A stretch of DNA of 64,000 bases from Burkholderia sp. WP9 (GTDB lineage: Bacteria; Pseudomonadota; Gammaproteobacteria; Burkholderiales; Burkholderiaceae): the NCBI RefSeq assembly GCF_900104795.1, contig NZ_FNTG01000001.1, forward strand, positions 682,001 to 746,000, given 5' to 3'. Every line of letters starts with the position of its first letter. Position 1 is the first letter of the stretch. Below, one piece after another: positions 46,020 through 55,176 of this stretch. The position numbers were made by a program, and so were the translations under genes. A model generated the notes under the pieces. It was not told where the DNA came from and made no database searches. It saw nothing but the letters and a program-made list of their open reading frames with translations.

Positions 46020-46161
46020 CCATATAGCGGTCGTAGCGGACAGCATGCGCCGGCAGTCGCCGGACCGTGTGTCGGCCCGTGCTCACACGAGCACGAGGCC
46101 GTTCAACATATGGCGTATAGATTTCGACTGGCGGAGTCCCAGCATGAAGGCTACTGGGTTG

Positions 46162-47238
46162 TCACGCTCCCCGTTCGTACCAACGTCGCGACGCGTTGAC
46201 CACTTTTACAACGGCCAGCATGACCGGTACTTCGATAAGAACGCCGACCACAGTCGCCAATGCTGCTCCCGATTTGAGACCGAAGAGGCTAATCGCCGTC
46301 GCGACCGCCAGCTCAAAGAAGTTGGATGCGCCAATCAGGCATGACGGCGCTGCAACATCATGAGACACACCGAGCTTCCGGTTGGCCAGATAGGCGAGCG
46401 ACGAATTGACGACCACCTGAATCAGGATGGGCACCGCCAGAAGCAGAATGACCAGCGGTTGCGCGATGATTTGCTCGCCCTGGAATGCAAACAGCAGCAC
46501 CAGCGTCAACAGCAGTGCGGAGATGGAGAACGGTCCAATTTTCGCCAACGCGCTCTGGAAATGCTGGTCGCCCTTTCGAAGCAGAAACTTGCGGAGTATC
46601 TGGGCGATGATGACTGGGATGACAATGTAGAGCACCACCGACGTGAGGAGCGTATCCCACGGCACTGTGATGTTCGAAATGCCGAGAAGCAGTCCCACGA
46701 CCGGAGCAAATGCAAAGACCATAATCAGGTCGTTGAGCGCAACCTGCGACAGCGTGAAATACGGGTCACCCTTGTTGAGTTGACTCCAGACAAAGGCCAT
46801 CGCCGTGCACGGTGCTGCAGCCAAAAGAATCAGACCGGCGACATAACTATCCAGTTGGTCGGCGGGCAACAGCGAAGCGAACGCGTGTCGCACAAAGACC
46901 CACGCCAGAAAGGCCATTGTGAATGGTTTGACCGCCCAGTTGATGACGAGCGTCACGCCTATGCCCTTCAACTGACTGCGGACTTTTCCCAGCGAAGCGA
47001 AGTCGATGCAAAGTAGCATCGGAATAATCATTACCCAAATCAGAATCCCGACCGGAATGTTGACGTGGGCAAGTTCGAGCGTGGATACGGTATGCACAGC
47101 ACCGGGCAGCAACTTGCCGAGAACGATGCCGGCCACGATGCACAGCGCCACCCAAACGGACAGATAGCGTTCGAAGAATGCCGATGGCGCGCGCCTCTCC
47201 CTCGGTTCCGCATGTCGCAAGCACGCCTGAACCTTCAA
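46162..47238 (-). CDS. arsB: ACR3-family arsenite efflux transporter with a rebuilt 5' end
   Basis: A 358-residue protein that exports arsenite across the inner membrane. About ten hydrophobic helices are visible, including the conserved segment APCTAMAFVWSQLNKGD with the essential Cys, and AFAPVVGLLLG. Homology to ACR3 begins at FFERYLSVWVAL (about residue 21). The residues before it come from the out-of-frame end of a different small gene (47180-47341), and the only in-frame start is TTG at 47238. The natural start was probably lost in a deletion. Symbol: the family is called arsB or acr3. Translation efficiency is uncertain. Confidence 0.85.
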   Translation of the reverse strand: MKVQACLRHAEPRERRAPSAFFERYLSVWVALCIVAGIVLGKLLPGAVHTVSTLELAHVNIPVGILIWVMIIPMLLCIDFASLGKVRSQLKGIGVTLVINWAVKPFTMAFLAWVFVRHAFASLLPADQLDSYVAGLILLAAAPCTAMAFVWSQLNKGDPYFTLSQVALNDLIMVFAFAPVVGLLLGISNITVPWDTLLTSVVLYIVIPVIIAQILRKFLLRKGDQHFQSALAKIGPFSISALLLTLVLLFAFQGEQIIAQPLVILLLAVPILIQVVVNSSLAYLANRKLGVSHDVAAPSCLIGASNFFELAVATAISLFGLKSGAALATVVGVLIEVPVMLAVVKVVNASRRWYERGA

Positions 47239-47341
47239 TGAGTTTCCGGCCAGACCTTATGGTGCCGCTGGCGGCGTAGCCTCCGTTCTGTGGGATAGCA
47301 TGCCCCCACACTTCGTATCCGTTGTATAACTCCGGTTCCAT
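47180..47341 (-). pseudogene. 5' part of a small conserved gene fused into acr3
   Basis: The frame from ATG 47341 reads MEPELYNGYEVWGHAIPQNG, GYAASGTIRSGRKLIEGSGV and LATCGTEGEARAIG, the pattern of a small Burkholderiaceae protein that usually ends with an ARAWVD-type helix. After ARAIG it runs, out of frame, into the acr3 coding sequence, so its last helix is lost. A GTG at 47392 with GGAGG ten bases upstream may be the start actually used. Confidence 0.65.
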
Positions 47342-47437
47342 TTTTTGCTTGTGCTTCAGCTGAGTTGCTCGAGTCTCGTGCAATGTCTGCACCGGAACAT
47401 TTCCTCCATATTCTAGCCACCAAAGGCGACGCGAAGT

Positions 47438-47737
47438 TCACTGTGAGTTGCGCCGTGAATAGCGGTCAGCGTGAGCGGCCTCGTTTTCGGTCACGCCGCT
47501 GCAAATAAGTTCTTCGGCGATGTCGTGTGCTTGCGCCGCTATCGTTATCCGCTCAAACCATGTCGCGACGCATGCGTTCTTTGCGAGCCACAGACGGGCA
47601 GACTCCACCATACTTTCGCTAGTCAACCAGTGCCCGTGCGACCGGTACGCAGCGATATCACTCACGGCCAGATAGCAGCGAAGAACGGCCGCATGCGCAT
47701 CCGTGAGTACGGGCAGCCCAACTGTGTCTTCGTACAT
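47438..47737 (-). CDS. Hypothetical protein, 99 aa
   Basis: Begins MYEDTVGLPVLTDAHAAVLR and is helical throughout (CYLAVSDIAAYRSHG, HWLTSESMVESARLWLAKNA, FERITIAAQAHDIAEELICS). GGAGG lies five bases before the chosen ATG, which makes it a real gene; a GTG six bases upstream is less likely. No domain recognised. It is divergent from the imuA-imuB-dnaE2 cassette. Confidence 0.65.
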   Translation of the reverse strand: MYEDTVGLPVLTDAHAAVLRCYLAVSDIAAYRSHGHWLTSESMVESARLWLAKNACVATWFERITIAAQAHDIAEELICSGVTENEAAHADRYSRRNSQ

Positions 47738-47877
47738 ATCCACCTCCGTGTGGCGGGAGTTAATGGGGCAACATCAAACGGGCTTTCGGCGTGCCGTGAA
47801 GGTATTCAACAGAGCTGGAAGCGGCATTGCGAGGAGTTTTGAGAATCAGCCTTGCCGTTTCCCGGCTCGATGTAGGA

Positions 47878-47897
47878 TACTGTACATATATACAGTA
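47878..47897 (+). promoter_or_regulatory. LexA (SOS) operator
   Basis: CTGTACATATATACAG at 47880-47895, extended to a 20-bp palindrome by flanking TA/TA. It fits the CTGT-N8-ACAG LexA consensus and lies 15-30 bp upstream of imuA, as expected for an SOS-regulated mutagenesis cassette. Confidence 0.92.
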
Positions 47898-47911
47898 TTG
47901 TGCGCAAACCA

Positions 47912-48619
47912 ATGGAATCCTCAGCTCGGGCTCCCGAACACATCCATCCGTCGCTGTGGCGAGCGTCCCAGCTTGCTCGCGGGCGTGGACGTGCCGTGGA
48001 TACGGGGTACCCGGCGCTCTCGGAAGAGCTTCCGGGCGGTGGTTGGCCGGTGGGAGCGTTGGTCGACCTGCTGGTCCAGCAGGCCGGCGTGGGTGAAATG
48101 CGGCTCCTTCGTCCCGCGCTTGGCACGCTGGGCAAACGGCCTGTCGCCATGGTGCAGCCACCGCATGTTCCAAACGGGCTCGGACTCGAGTACATCGGCC
48201 TGCCCCCTGACCAGTTGCTGCAGGTTCGCACGTCGAAGACGGCGGATGCCCTGTGGTCGGCGGAGCAGATTCTTCGCGCGGGAAGCTGCGGCGCGCTGCT
48301 GTTCTGGGCGCAGTACGTCCAGACATCGTCGTTGCGAAGACTGCATCTCGCGGCGCAGTCTTCGGAAACGCTGTTTTTTATGGTCCGTCCGCTGGCCGCC
48401 GCGCAGGACGCGTCGCCTGCGGTCCTTCGTCTGGCGCTCCGGCCAGAGCGGGACGGCCTGACGGTCGACATTACAAAGCGACGAGGTCCAGCACGCGCAG
48501 AACCTCTGTCGATTCCCCTTCAACCCACACCTGTCCTGTTCTCGCACCATGCGCGTATTTCTCGGCGTCCACTTACCCCGACTGCAGCTGGAAGTATTCC
48601 GGCCAAAGTGGTTGCCTGA
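47912..48619 (+). CDS. imuA: ImuA, translesion synthesis accessory protein
   Basis: A 235-residue RecA-like protein without full ATPase motifs. It begins with PEHIHPSLWRASQLARG, the family signature, followed by GYPALSEELPGGGWPVGALV and a RecA-like core (LLRPALGTLGKRPVAMVQPP, GLEYIGLPPDQLLQVR). It works with ImuB and DnaE2 in damage-induced mutagenesis. A GTG at 47900 is a possible alternative start. Controlled by the LexA site at 47878. Its 3' end overlaps imuB by 71 bp. Confidence 0.92.
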   Translation: MESSARAPEHIHPSLWRASQLARGRGRAVDTGYPALSEELPGGGWPVGALVDLLVQQAGVGEMRLLRPALGTLGKRPVAMVQPPHVPNGLGLEYIGLPPDQLLQVRTSKTADALWSAEQILRAGSCGALLFWAQYVQTSSLRRLHLAAQSSETLFFMVRPLAAAQDASPAVLRLALRPERDGLTVDITKRRGPARAEPLSIPLQPTPVLFSHHARISRRPLTPTAAGSIPAKVVA

Positions 48620-50018
48620 ACCGGTGCACGGCAGTGCGGTCCTCGAACGGGACAAGGTTCTCGTCGCGGACGGTGTAGCCCGGGCAGCGGGCGTGAGAAC
48701 GGGTATGAAGCGAGGCGGCGTGCTGACGCTGGCGCCAGAGGTGGAGATGTACGAGCGCGACCCGGCGCGTGAACGCGCGGCGCAGCGCGAAGTCGCAGTG
48801 GCGCTCATGCAGTTCTCGCCTGACGTGACATTGCTCGATGAAGCCGTTGTCGTCGCCGACATCGGCGCGAGCCTTCGTCTGTTCGGCGGACTGCTGGCAA
48901 TTTGCAGGCAGACGAAAGCCATCCTCGAAACCATTGGGCTGACCGCGCGTGTCAGTGCGGCTCCAACGGGTCAGGGCGCATGGCTACTCGCAAAGCACCG
49001 GAGCCGCCGCGTTCTCAAGCTCGATTCTCTCGACCGGCAACTGTCCGCATTGCCGCTGTATTCCGTTCCGGAAGTCCGACAGTTCACGGACTGGTTCACC
49101 GGGCTCGGCTGCGAAACGATAGCCGACGTCCGAAAACTGCCTCGCGCCGGCTTGCAACGTCGTTGTGGCGAGCATCTGCTTGATTCGCTCGACCGGGCCT
49201 TCGGCACTGCGCCTGAACTCTTCGACTGGCTGGAATTGCCCCCGACATTCTCGGCTCGTATTGAGATGCCTGACCGCATCGAGCACGCGGAAGCCGCGCT
49301 TTTCGGCGCGCATCGTCTCGTGGTGCAACTGTGCGGATGGCTGTGCGCAAAGCAGCTTGCCCTGACTGGCGCCACGCTATTTCTCGAGCATGAACGTGGG
49401 AGGCAGGCCATCGAACCGACGGCCATCGACATTGCACTTGGGGAGCCGACTTGGCGCGAAGACCATCTGATACGTCTGCTCAAGGAACGCCTTGGACGGA
49501 TTGTGCTGGCCGCGCCTGTCATTGCCTTGCGACTGGATGCGTCGAACGTGCAGCCTGCCATGCCGGCCTCGGACACGTTATTTCCAGAGCCAGGCGGTTC
49601 GGCCGAGGACCACTCTCGCCTCATTGAATTGCTGGTCGCAAGGCTCGGCGAGGAAAACGTGCTGCGCCCCGCACCGACAGCCGATTACAGGCCGGAGATT
49701 GCGAACCGATGGGTACCGGTTGCGAGCGCATCGAAAGGAACCATGTTGCCGGAAGGGCTGCCGCGGCCTACGTGGCTGCTCGAGAAACCCGTGCGCCTGT
49801 TGATGCGAAAACACCGTCCGTTCTACGGCTCGCCGTTACGCATGGTCTCCCCGGGTGAACGTATCGAAGCCGGCTGGTTCGACGGCGAACTGGTGACGCG
49901 CGACTACTTCGTCGCGCAGGGCGAAGACCAGAGCTGCTTCTGGATTTACCGGGAACGCGTCAGCAGTCGCGATGCGGAGGATGACCAGCGGTGGTTCCTT
50001 CATGGCCTGTTTGGATGA
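48549..50018 (+). CDS. imuB: ImuB, Y-family polymerase-like protein
   Basis: A 489-residue protein. It starts MRVFLGVHLPRLQLEVFRPK and has the Y-family fold (LQFSPDVTLLDEAVVVADIG; GLTARVSAAPTGQGAWLLAK) but lacks the full catalytic acidic set, as is usual for ImuB. It is a hub that binds the beta clamp, ImuA and DnaE2. The gene overlaps imuA and is followed 6 bp later by dnaE2, so the three genes form one SOS operon. Confidence 0.93.
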   Translation: MRVFLGVHLPRLQLEVFRPKWLPEPVHGSAVLERDKVLVADGVARAAGVRTGMKRGGVLTLAPEVEMYERDPARERAAQREVAVALMQFSPDVTLLDEAVVVADIGASLRLFGGLLAICRQTKAILETIGLTARVSAAPTGQGAWLLAKHRSRRVLKLDSLDRQLSALPLYSVPEVRQFTDWFTGLGCETIADVRKLPRAGLQRRCGEHLLDSLDRAFGTAPELFDWLELPPTFSARIEMPDRIEHAEAALFGAHRLVVQLCGWLCAKQLALTGATLFLEHERGRQAIEPTAIDIALGEPTWREDHLIRLLKERLGRIVLAAPVIALRLDASNVQPAMPASDTLFPEPGGSAEDHSRLIELLVARLGEENVLRPAPTADYRPEIANRWVPVASASKGTMLPEGLPRPTWLLEKPVRLLMRKHRPFYGSPLRMVSPGERIEAGWFDGELVTRDYFVAQGEDQSCFWIYRERVSSRDAEDDQRWFLHGLFG

Positions 50019-50024
50019 CACGCC

Positions 50025-53000
50025 ATGGACTCCACGTTCTCGACGCTGCCGGCTTATGCCGAGCTGTTCTGCTTTTCCAACTTTACGTTCTTGCATGGCG
50101 CCTCGCACGCGGAGGAGCTGTCTGAGCGAGCGGCGCAGCTAGGTTACTCCGCGCTCGCGGTGACCGACGAGTGTTCGCTCGCAGGCGTTGTGCGAGCTCA
50201 TGTCGCCGCAAAGGAAGCAAAGCTGCCGTTTATCGTCGGTTCGTACTTCCGCCTGGTCAATGCGGACGGGTCGCCAGCTTTCGGCCTCATTCTCATTGCC
50301 AGGAATCGCGCGGGATACGGCAACCTGTCGGAGCTCATTACGCTTGCACGCATGCGCGCGCTCAAGGGCGAGTATCGTCTTACGCCTCAGGACCTGTCCC
50401 GACCCGGCAAGGGCTATCGTCATCTGCTAGGCATGCCGGACTGCCTCGCCATCCTGGTGCCCGATTTTCCGGCGAAAGAGGATGCATTAGCGGCGCAGCT
50501 TGAATGGCTCGATGACACATTCACGGGACGGGCCTGGGTTGGGTTGGTGCTTCATCAGCGTGCCATGGACGATATTCATCGGGGCGCAGTCGAATTCGTT
50601 GCTCGCAACCTGGACGTGCCTGTCGTCGCGCTGGGCAATGTGCTGATGCACGTCCGCTCGCGCAAGCCGCTGCAGGACACGATGACGGCTATCCGCGTGG
50701 GTCGGCCGGTGCACGAGTGCGGCTATGACCTTGCGCCCAACGCCGAGCAGCATCTTCGCTCCAGGCTGCGGCTCGCGAACCTGTATCCAGCCGAAGCGCT
50801 CGCGGCGACCGTCGATATTGCCAGTCGCTGTACGTTTTCGCTTGACGAACTGCGATACGAGTACCCGGATGAACTGGTGCCAGCCGGCTTTACGCCAGGC
50901 GCGTATCTGCGTCAGGAGACGTATATCGGAGCACAGCGGCGTTTTCCTTCGGGCATTCCGCATAAAGTCCAGGAGCAGATTGAGCATGAGCTTGAGCTCA
51001 TAGCCGACCTGCAGTACGAACCGTACTTTCTCACGGTGTACGATATCGTCCGCTTTGCGCGCAGTCAGCACATCCTGTGTCAGGGTCGCGGCTCGGCCGC
51101 CAATTCGGCTGTGTGTTACTGCCTCGGCATTACCGAGGTCGACCCCGCCCGCGGCAACATGCTGTTCGAACGGTTCATCAGCAAGGAGCGCGGTGAACCT
51201 CCAGACATTGACGTCGACTTCGAACATCAACGTCGCGAAGAGGTTATCCAGTACATCTATCGCAAGTATGGTCGCGACCGCGCAGCAATCGCCGCGGCAG
51301 TCTCAACATACCGTCCTCGTGGAGCGTTACGGGAAACTGGCAAGGCGCTCGGAGTCGACCCGCAGATAGTCGACCTGGTCGCCAAATCGCATCATTGGTT
51401 CGATAACAGTCAGGACCTGCTCAAACGCTTCGCCGAGTCTGGGCTCGACCCGGAGAAGCCGCTTATCCAGGCGTGGGCGCGACTCGCGTCTCAGCTCCTA
51501 GGCTTCCCGCGTCACCTGTCGCAGCACTCCGGCGGCTTTGTTATCAGCCGCGGCAAGCTCACGCGACTCGTGCCGGTCGAAAACGCGGCAATGGCTGACC
51601 GCAGTGTTATCGAATGGGATAAGGATGACCTCGAGGCGCTCGGCCTTCTCAAAATCGACGTCCTTGCTTTGGGCATGCTGTCGGCAATCCGGCGCACTCT
51701 TGACATCGTGTCGGAGCAGCGCGGCGAGCGCTTTGAAATGCAGGACATTCCGGCTGAGGACACGAAAACGTACGAGATGATTTCTGCTGCGGATACTGTC
51801 GGCGTTTTTCAGATTGAATCGCGTGCCCAGATGTCGATGTTGCCGCGGATGCAACCTCGTACGTTTTACGACCTCGTCATCGAAGTCGCCATTGTCCGGC
51901 CCGGTCCAATTCAGGGCGGCGCTGTGCATCCCTATCTGCAGCGCCGGCAGGGATTCGAGCCAGTCACATACCCGAGTGATGCACTCAAAACCGCATTAGG
52001 CCGCACACTTGGCGTGCCGATTTTTCAGGAACAAGTGATGCAGGTTGCCATCCTTGCGGCCGGTTTTACGCCTGGCGAGGCCGACGGGTTACGGCGAGCC
52101 ATGGCCGCCTGGAAGCGTAAAGGTGGCTTAGAGAAATATTACAACCGAATCGTTATCGGCATGCAGGAACGCGGCTATGACCTCGTCTTTGCCGAATCAA
52201 TTTTTGAGCAGATTAAGGGTTTCGGTGAGTATGGTTTTCCGGAGAGTCACGCGGCGAGTTTTGCATTGCTGGTATATGCAAGCAGTTGGCTGAAGTGCCA
52301 CGAGCCAGAGGCATTTCTTGCTGCCATGCTCAACTCGCAACCCATGGGGTTTTACTCTCCATCACAGCTAGTCCAAGACGCCCAGCGCCATGGCGTTAAA
52401 GTGCTTCCTGTCGATGTGACTGTCAGCGGTTGGGACTCGGCGCTGGTGACTAGCCCAACCGCCGAGCGCCCGGTGGTACGGCTCGGCATGTCACTACTTC
52501 GCGGCATGAAGGACGGTGCCGCAGAACGCATTGAGAATGCGCGGGCGGTTCGACCGTTCGTAAGCGTGAAAGACCTGGCTCGTCGCGCGCAGCTTGGCCG
52601 CAAAGACCTTCACGTCCTTGCGGACGCCAACGCTCTGGCTTCACTTGCCGGCAATCGTCGTGAAGCGCTATGGCAGTCCGTCGCTGCTGTTCCGGACAAG
52701 GACATGCTCGCCGCAGCAACCGTTGAGGACGAAACTCCCGAGCTCGGCGCGCCGACGGAAGCTCACGACATCGTGTCCGACTACAGGTCCATCGGACTCA
52801 CGCTCGGTCGACATCCGCTTGAATTGCTGCGCCCGCAGTTGCTTGCAAGTCGGCTGATGCCGGCGTCCACGTTGCGCACTTATCGCGATGGACGACTTGC
52901 GCGGGGCTGTGGGCTCGTGACCGTGCGTCAGCGGCCAGGCACAGCCAAGGGTGTGGTCTTCGTGACACTTGAGGATGAGACCGGCAACGTCAATGTCATT

Positions 53001-53174
53001 ATCTGGCCGTCCCTGTTCGAAAAGCAACGCAAGGAAGCCTTGAGTGCTTCGCTGCTCGCGGTGTACGGAACCTGGCAATGTCAGGGTGAAGTCCGCCACC
53101 TCGTTGCGCAACGGCTTGTCGACATGTCGCATCTGCTCGGCGGTTTGACTACTGCGAGCCGAAACTTCTGCTGA
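50025..53174 (+). CDS. dnaE2: DnaE2 (ImuC), error-prone DNA polymerase III alpha-type
   Basis: A 1049-residue polymerase, of normal length for DnaE2. Order: PHP domain (about 5-270, starting YAELFCFSNFTFLHGASHAE), the catalytic C-family polymerase domain with PDIDVDFEHQRREEVIQYI near residue 392-411 holding the metal-binding Asp, the HQHPGG-like HLSQHSGGFV, the helix-hairpin-helix region, and a C-terminal OB-fold (VTVRQRPGTAKGVVFVTLED). It performs translesion synthesis in the SOS response, assisted by ImuA and ImuB. Confidence 0.95.
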   Translation: MDSTFSTLPAYAELFCFSNFTFLHGASHAEELSERAAQLGYSALAVTDECSLAGVVRAHVAAKEAKLPFIVGSYFRLVNADGSPAFGLILIARNRAGYGNLSELITLARMRALKGEYRLTPQDLSRPGKGYRHLLGMPDCLAILVPDFPAKEDALAAQLEWLDDTFTGRAWVGLVLHQRAMDDIHRGAVEFVARNLDVPVVALGNVLMHVRSRKPLQDTMTAIRVGRPVHECGYDLAPNAEQHLRSRLRLANLYPAEALAATVDIASRCTFSLDELRYEYPDELVPAGFTPGAYLRQETYIGAQRRFPSGIPHKVQEQIEHELELIADLQYEPYFLTVYDIVRFARSQHILCQGRGSAANSAVCYCLGITEVDPARGNMLFERFISKERGEPPDIDVDFEHQRREEVIQYIYRKYGRDRAAIAAAVSTYRPRGALRETGKALGVDPQIVDLVAKSHHWFDNSQDLLKRFAESGLDPEKPLIQAWARLASQLLGFPRHLSQHSGGFVISRGKLTRLVPVENAAMADRSVIEWDKDDLEALGLLKIDVLALGMLSAIRRTLDIVSEQRGERFEMQDIPAEDTKTYEMISAADTVGVFQIESRAQMSMLPRMQPRTFYDLVIEVAIVRPGPIQGGAVHPYLQRRQGFEPVTYPSDALKTALGRTLGVPIFQEQVMQVAILAAGFTPGEADGLRRAMAAWKRKGGLEKYYNRIVIGMQERGYDLVFAESIFEQIKGFGEYGFPESHAASFALLVYASSWLKCHEPEAFLAAMLNSQPMGFYSPSQLVQDAQRHGVKVLPVDVTVSGWDSALVTSPTAERPVVRLGMSLLRGMKDGAAERIENARAVRPFVSVKDLARRAQLGRKDLHVLADANALASLAGNRREALWQSVAAVPDKDMLAAATVEDETPELGAPTEAHDIVSDYRSIGLTLGRHPLELLRPQLLASRLMPASTLRTYRDGRLARGCGLVTVRQRPGTAKGVVFVTLEDETGNVNVIIWPSLFEKQRKEALSASLLAVYGTWQCQGEVRHLVAQRLVDMSHLLGGLTTASRNFC

Positions 53175-53254
53175 AGGGTGGAAAATGCCAATACTCCGCG
53201 CACGCACATGGAGGGCGCCCCGGGCAATTGAAAATGCCAAAGATAAATTTCACT

Positions 53255-53620
53255 TCACATGAGCGCTTTGGCTTTCAAGGCGCCTCTCGCTTCGTCGGTC
53301 ACAGCTGTCAGCTGTGACCAGTACTCGGCGTAGTAACTGCGCAACCAGTCAGATACGGCATCGTTGCCCATCAGTTTGACGATATAGGCCGCAGACACGG
53401 CCAGTTCGAGGTGCTCCACACTGTAAGTCTCCTCGACCGTCGAGTGAGTCGCCTGCATGGTCGCTATCTCACGCTCAAGCTTCGCGACCTGCAGCGTAGC
53501 CTCCCTGTTTGTGCGGCGCTTGAGCGGTTCGCGGATGGTCAGCTGCTCGACTGGAGTTGTTGACCGGATTGCCTTGGCAAATGCTGAAGTGAAATTGCCC
53601 TGGCTTGTTGATAGGCGCAT
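53255..53620 (-). pseudogene. RepB/ParB-like plasmid partition protein, C-terminal fragment
   Basis: The 121 residues match the C-terminal part of RepB-type partition proteins: TPVEQLT, then KLEREIATMQATHSTVEETY, then LELAVSAAYIVKLMGNDAVS and a closing helix. The ParB-like DNA-binding N-terminus is missing: the frame begins at 53620, two bases from the IS21 end at 53622, so the element cut the gene. Its presence suggests that this region came from, or lies on, a plasmid or second replicon. Confidence 0.5.
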
Positions 53621-53621
53621 A

Positions 53622-54366
53622 AAACTGACCCACTTCCGCTAGAAATTTGCATCGAAAATTGACCCACATGTTCAACTGCCTGCTTGGACGCCAAGCAGGA
53701 GAACGGAGTGATAACCGTGAGCATGTTGGCCAAGATTCGGCGGATGCATTTCCGCGACGGCGTCCCGCTACGGGACATTGCAAGACAGACGGGGCTTTCG
53801 AGAAACACGATTCGACGATGGTTGCGCGAGCCGTCGGCAAGCGAGCCGAAATTCGCTAAGCGCATTAGTAACAGCGTTGTTGACCCGTGGTCAGAGCAAC
53901 TGCGGCTCTGGCTGGTCGCCGATACGAGGCGTACCAGGCGAGAACGGCGCTCTGCGACGCAGATGTATGAAGATTTACGGGCGACTGGCTACGACGGCAG
54001 CTACGACCGCGTGTGCGCCTTCGTGCGCAACTGGAAGAAGGAGCGCGACTCGGGAGCGCAACGGGGCGCTTTTGTGCCGCTCGCCTTTGAATATGGTGAA
54101 GCGTTCCAGTTCGACTGGAGTTGCGAGCATGTCTTCATTGGTGGACTCAGGCGACGCGTAGAGGTCGCCCACATGAAGCTCGCCGCGAGTCGTGCCTTCT
54201 GGCTTGTGGCCTATCCAACCCAAAGCCACGAGATGCTGTTCGACGCCCACGCACGAGCATTCGTCGCGTTAGGCGGCGTTCCCCGACGTGGCATCTACGA
54301 CAATATGAAAACCGCCGTCGATAAGGTTGGCCCGGGTAAGGAACGAGCTATCAACGCGCGCTTCTA
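53622..54366 (+). mobile_element. IS21-family element, left end and partial istA
   Basis: Two copies of a 12-bp motif (AAACTGACCCAC at 53622-53633; AAATTGACCCAC at 53656-53667) form the left end, as in IS21-type elements with repeated TGACCCAC ends. The istA gene is cut off after about 220 residues, and istB and the right end are not found, so the element is dead. Confidence 0.75.
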
Positions 54367-54367
54367 A
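53708..54367 (+). pseudogene. istA: Truncated IS21 transposase IstA
   Basis: The frame has an N-terminal helix-turn-helix (MLAKIRRMHFRDGVPLRDIA, RQTGLSRNTIRRWLR) and the start of the DDE domain with EAFQFDWSCEHV (first Asp), LVAYPTQSHEMLFDAHARAF and GIYDNMKTAVDKVG (second Asp). It ends at RAINARF, where full IstA continues for more than 250 residues with the third catalytic acidic residue. GTG at 53708 follows AGGAG by six bases. Confidence 0.85.
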
Positions 54368-54981
54368 GTCTCTGCTGTTTAGCAATCCGCCACGAATCAG
54401 ATACGAGTACGAGGTACGATAGGAAACGTCGCGTGGCTGCTCTCGATGGCAACAATTTTTCTGCGCCATCGTTTGCGACGAGGTTTTTGATTTCGCTTCT
54501 GCCATTTCAGTTCCTTGCGTCTTCTTTTCAACGAATGCTTCCCCTGATGCACGGTATATCGGCTTTGAAAGTCTCAACTTGAGTGTGGCTGCATTCTTCA
54601 GTGGCGCGGTCAACATTGCCGCCCCAATTTCTGTAATAGGCTGCTCGCGGAGTCGCCGAAAATAAATTTGACAGCGGTGACGAGCGGGCTTCGTGCACTA
54701 CCGCATAAAGGCGATGGCGATGAGGCTGTGGGAGGAATGAGAATGTTTCGAAACGTAGCGTCCTGCACGGCGTGCTTCTTCGTTTGCGATGCGTTTCCTA
54801 AAGCGGTTCAGAATTTTAGCAAACGTTTTGCTGCGGGATTTTCTGAGCTACGGAATTAAAAAAGAGCTTCTTTTCCTTTTTTTCGATGGGGAATGCCCCC
54901 CATGAAGAGGGGGAGGTAAAAATCTGATTGCATTGCGCGACGCTGTACAACTACCATACACAACGGCTAACGGGGAACGCC
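54368..54981. other. AT-richer intergenic region upstream of the Zorya operon
   Basis: About 600 bp between the IS21 remnant and the RHH gene, with lower GC than the window. Short frames (54668-54859 +; 54269-54616 -) have no family features. An A/T-tract (54857-54889) and a C-run/G-run hairpin near 54895-54917 precede a possible promoter at about 54929-54958 (TTGCAT then TACCAT, 18-bp spacer) for the RHH-zorABCD transcript. Confidence 0.45.
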
Positions 54982-55164
54982 ATGAAAGAACGAAAAGACA
55001 CGCCCATGAGTTTCAGGGCGTCGGCGCGGTTCAAGACCGCATTGATGCTTGCGGCAAATCATGAGAATCGAAGTCAGGCAAACCTGCTCGAGACGCTCGT
55101 ATTCGAGTTCTGCCGTCAAAAAGGCATCAAGGTGCCCGCAGAACCGACTCATCCACAAAACTAA
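54982..55164 (+). CDS. Ribbon-helix-helix (Arc/MetJ-like) small protein, upstream of zorA
   Basis: A 60-residue protein: MKERKDTPMSFRASARFKTA, then LMLAANHENRSQANLLETLV and FEFCRQKGIKV. A short strand (MSFRAS) followed by two helices with a NRSQ turn fits the ribbon-helix-helix DNA-binding fold used by small repressors and antitoxins. It ends 12 bp before the zorA ATG on the same strand, so it is in the operon. Probable autoregulator of the defence genes; this is inference. There is no toxin partner of normal type next to it. No strong ribosome binding site. Confidence 0.7.
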   Translation: MKERKDTPMSFRASARFKTALMLAANHENRSQANLLETLVFEFCRQKGIKVPAEPTHPQN

Positions 55165-55176
55165 AGACCACACGCC

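Noticed and set aside
46360..47016. Plus-strand open frame of 218 codons inside acr3
   Set aside because: It is antisense to the transporter coding sequence and rich in Arg, Asp, Gln and His, as expected from the reverse complement of hydrophobic codons.
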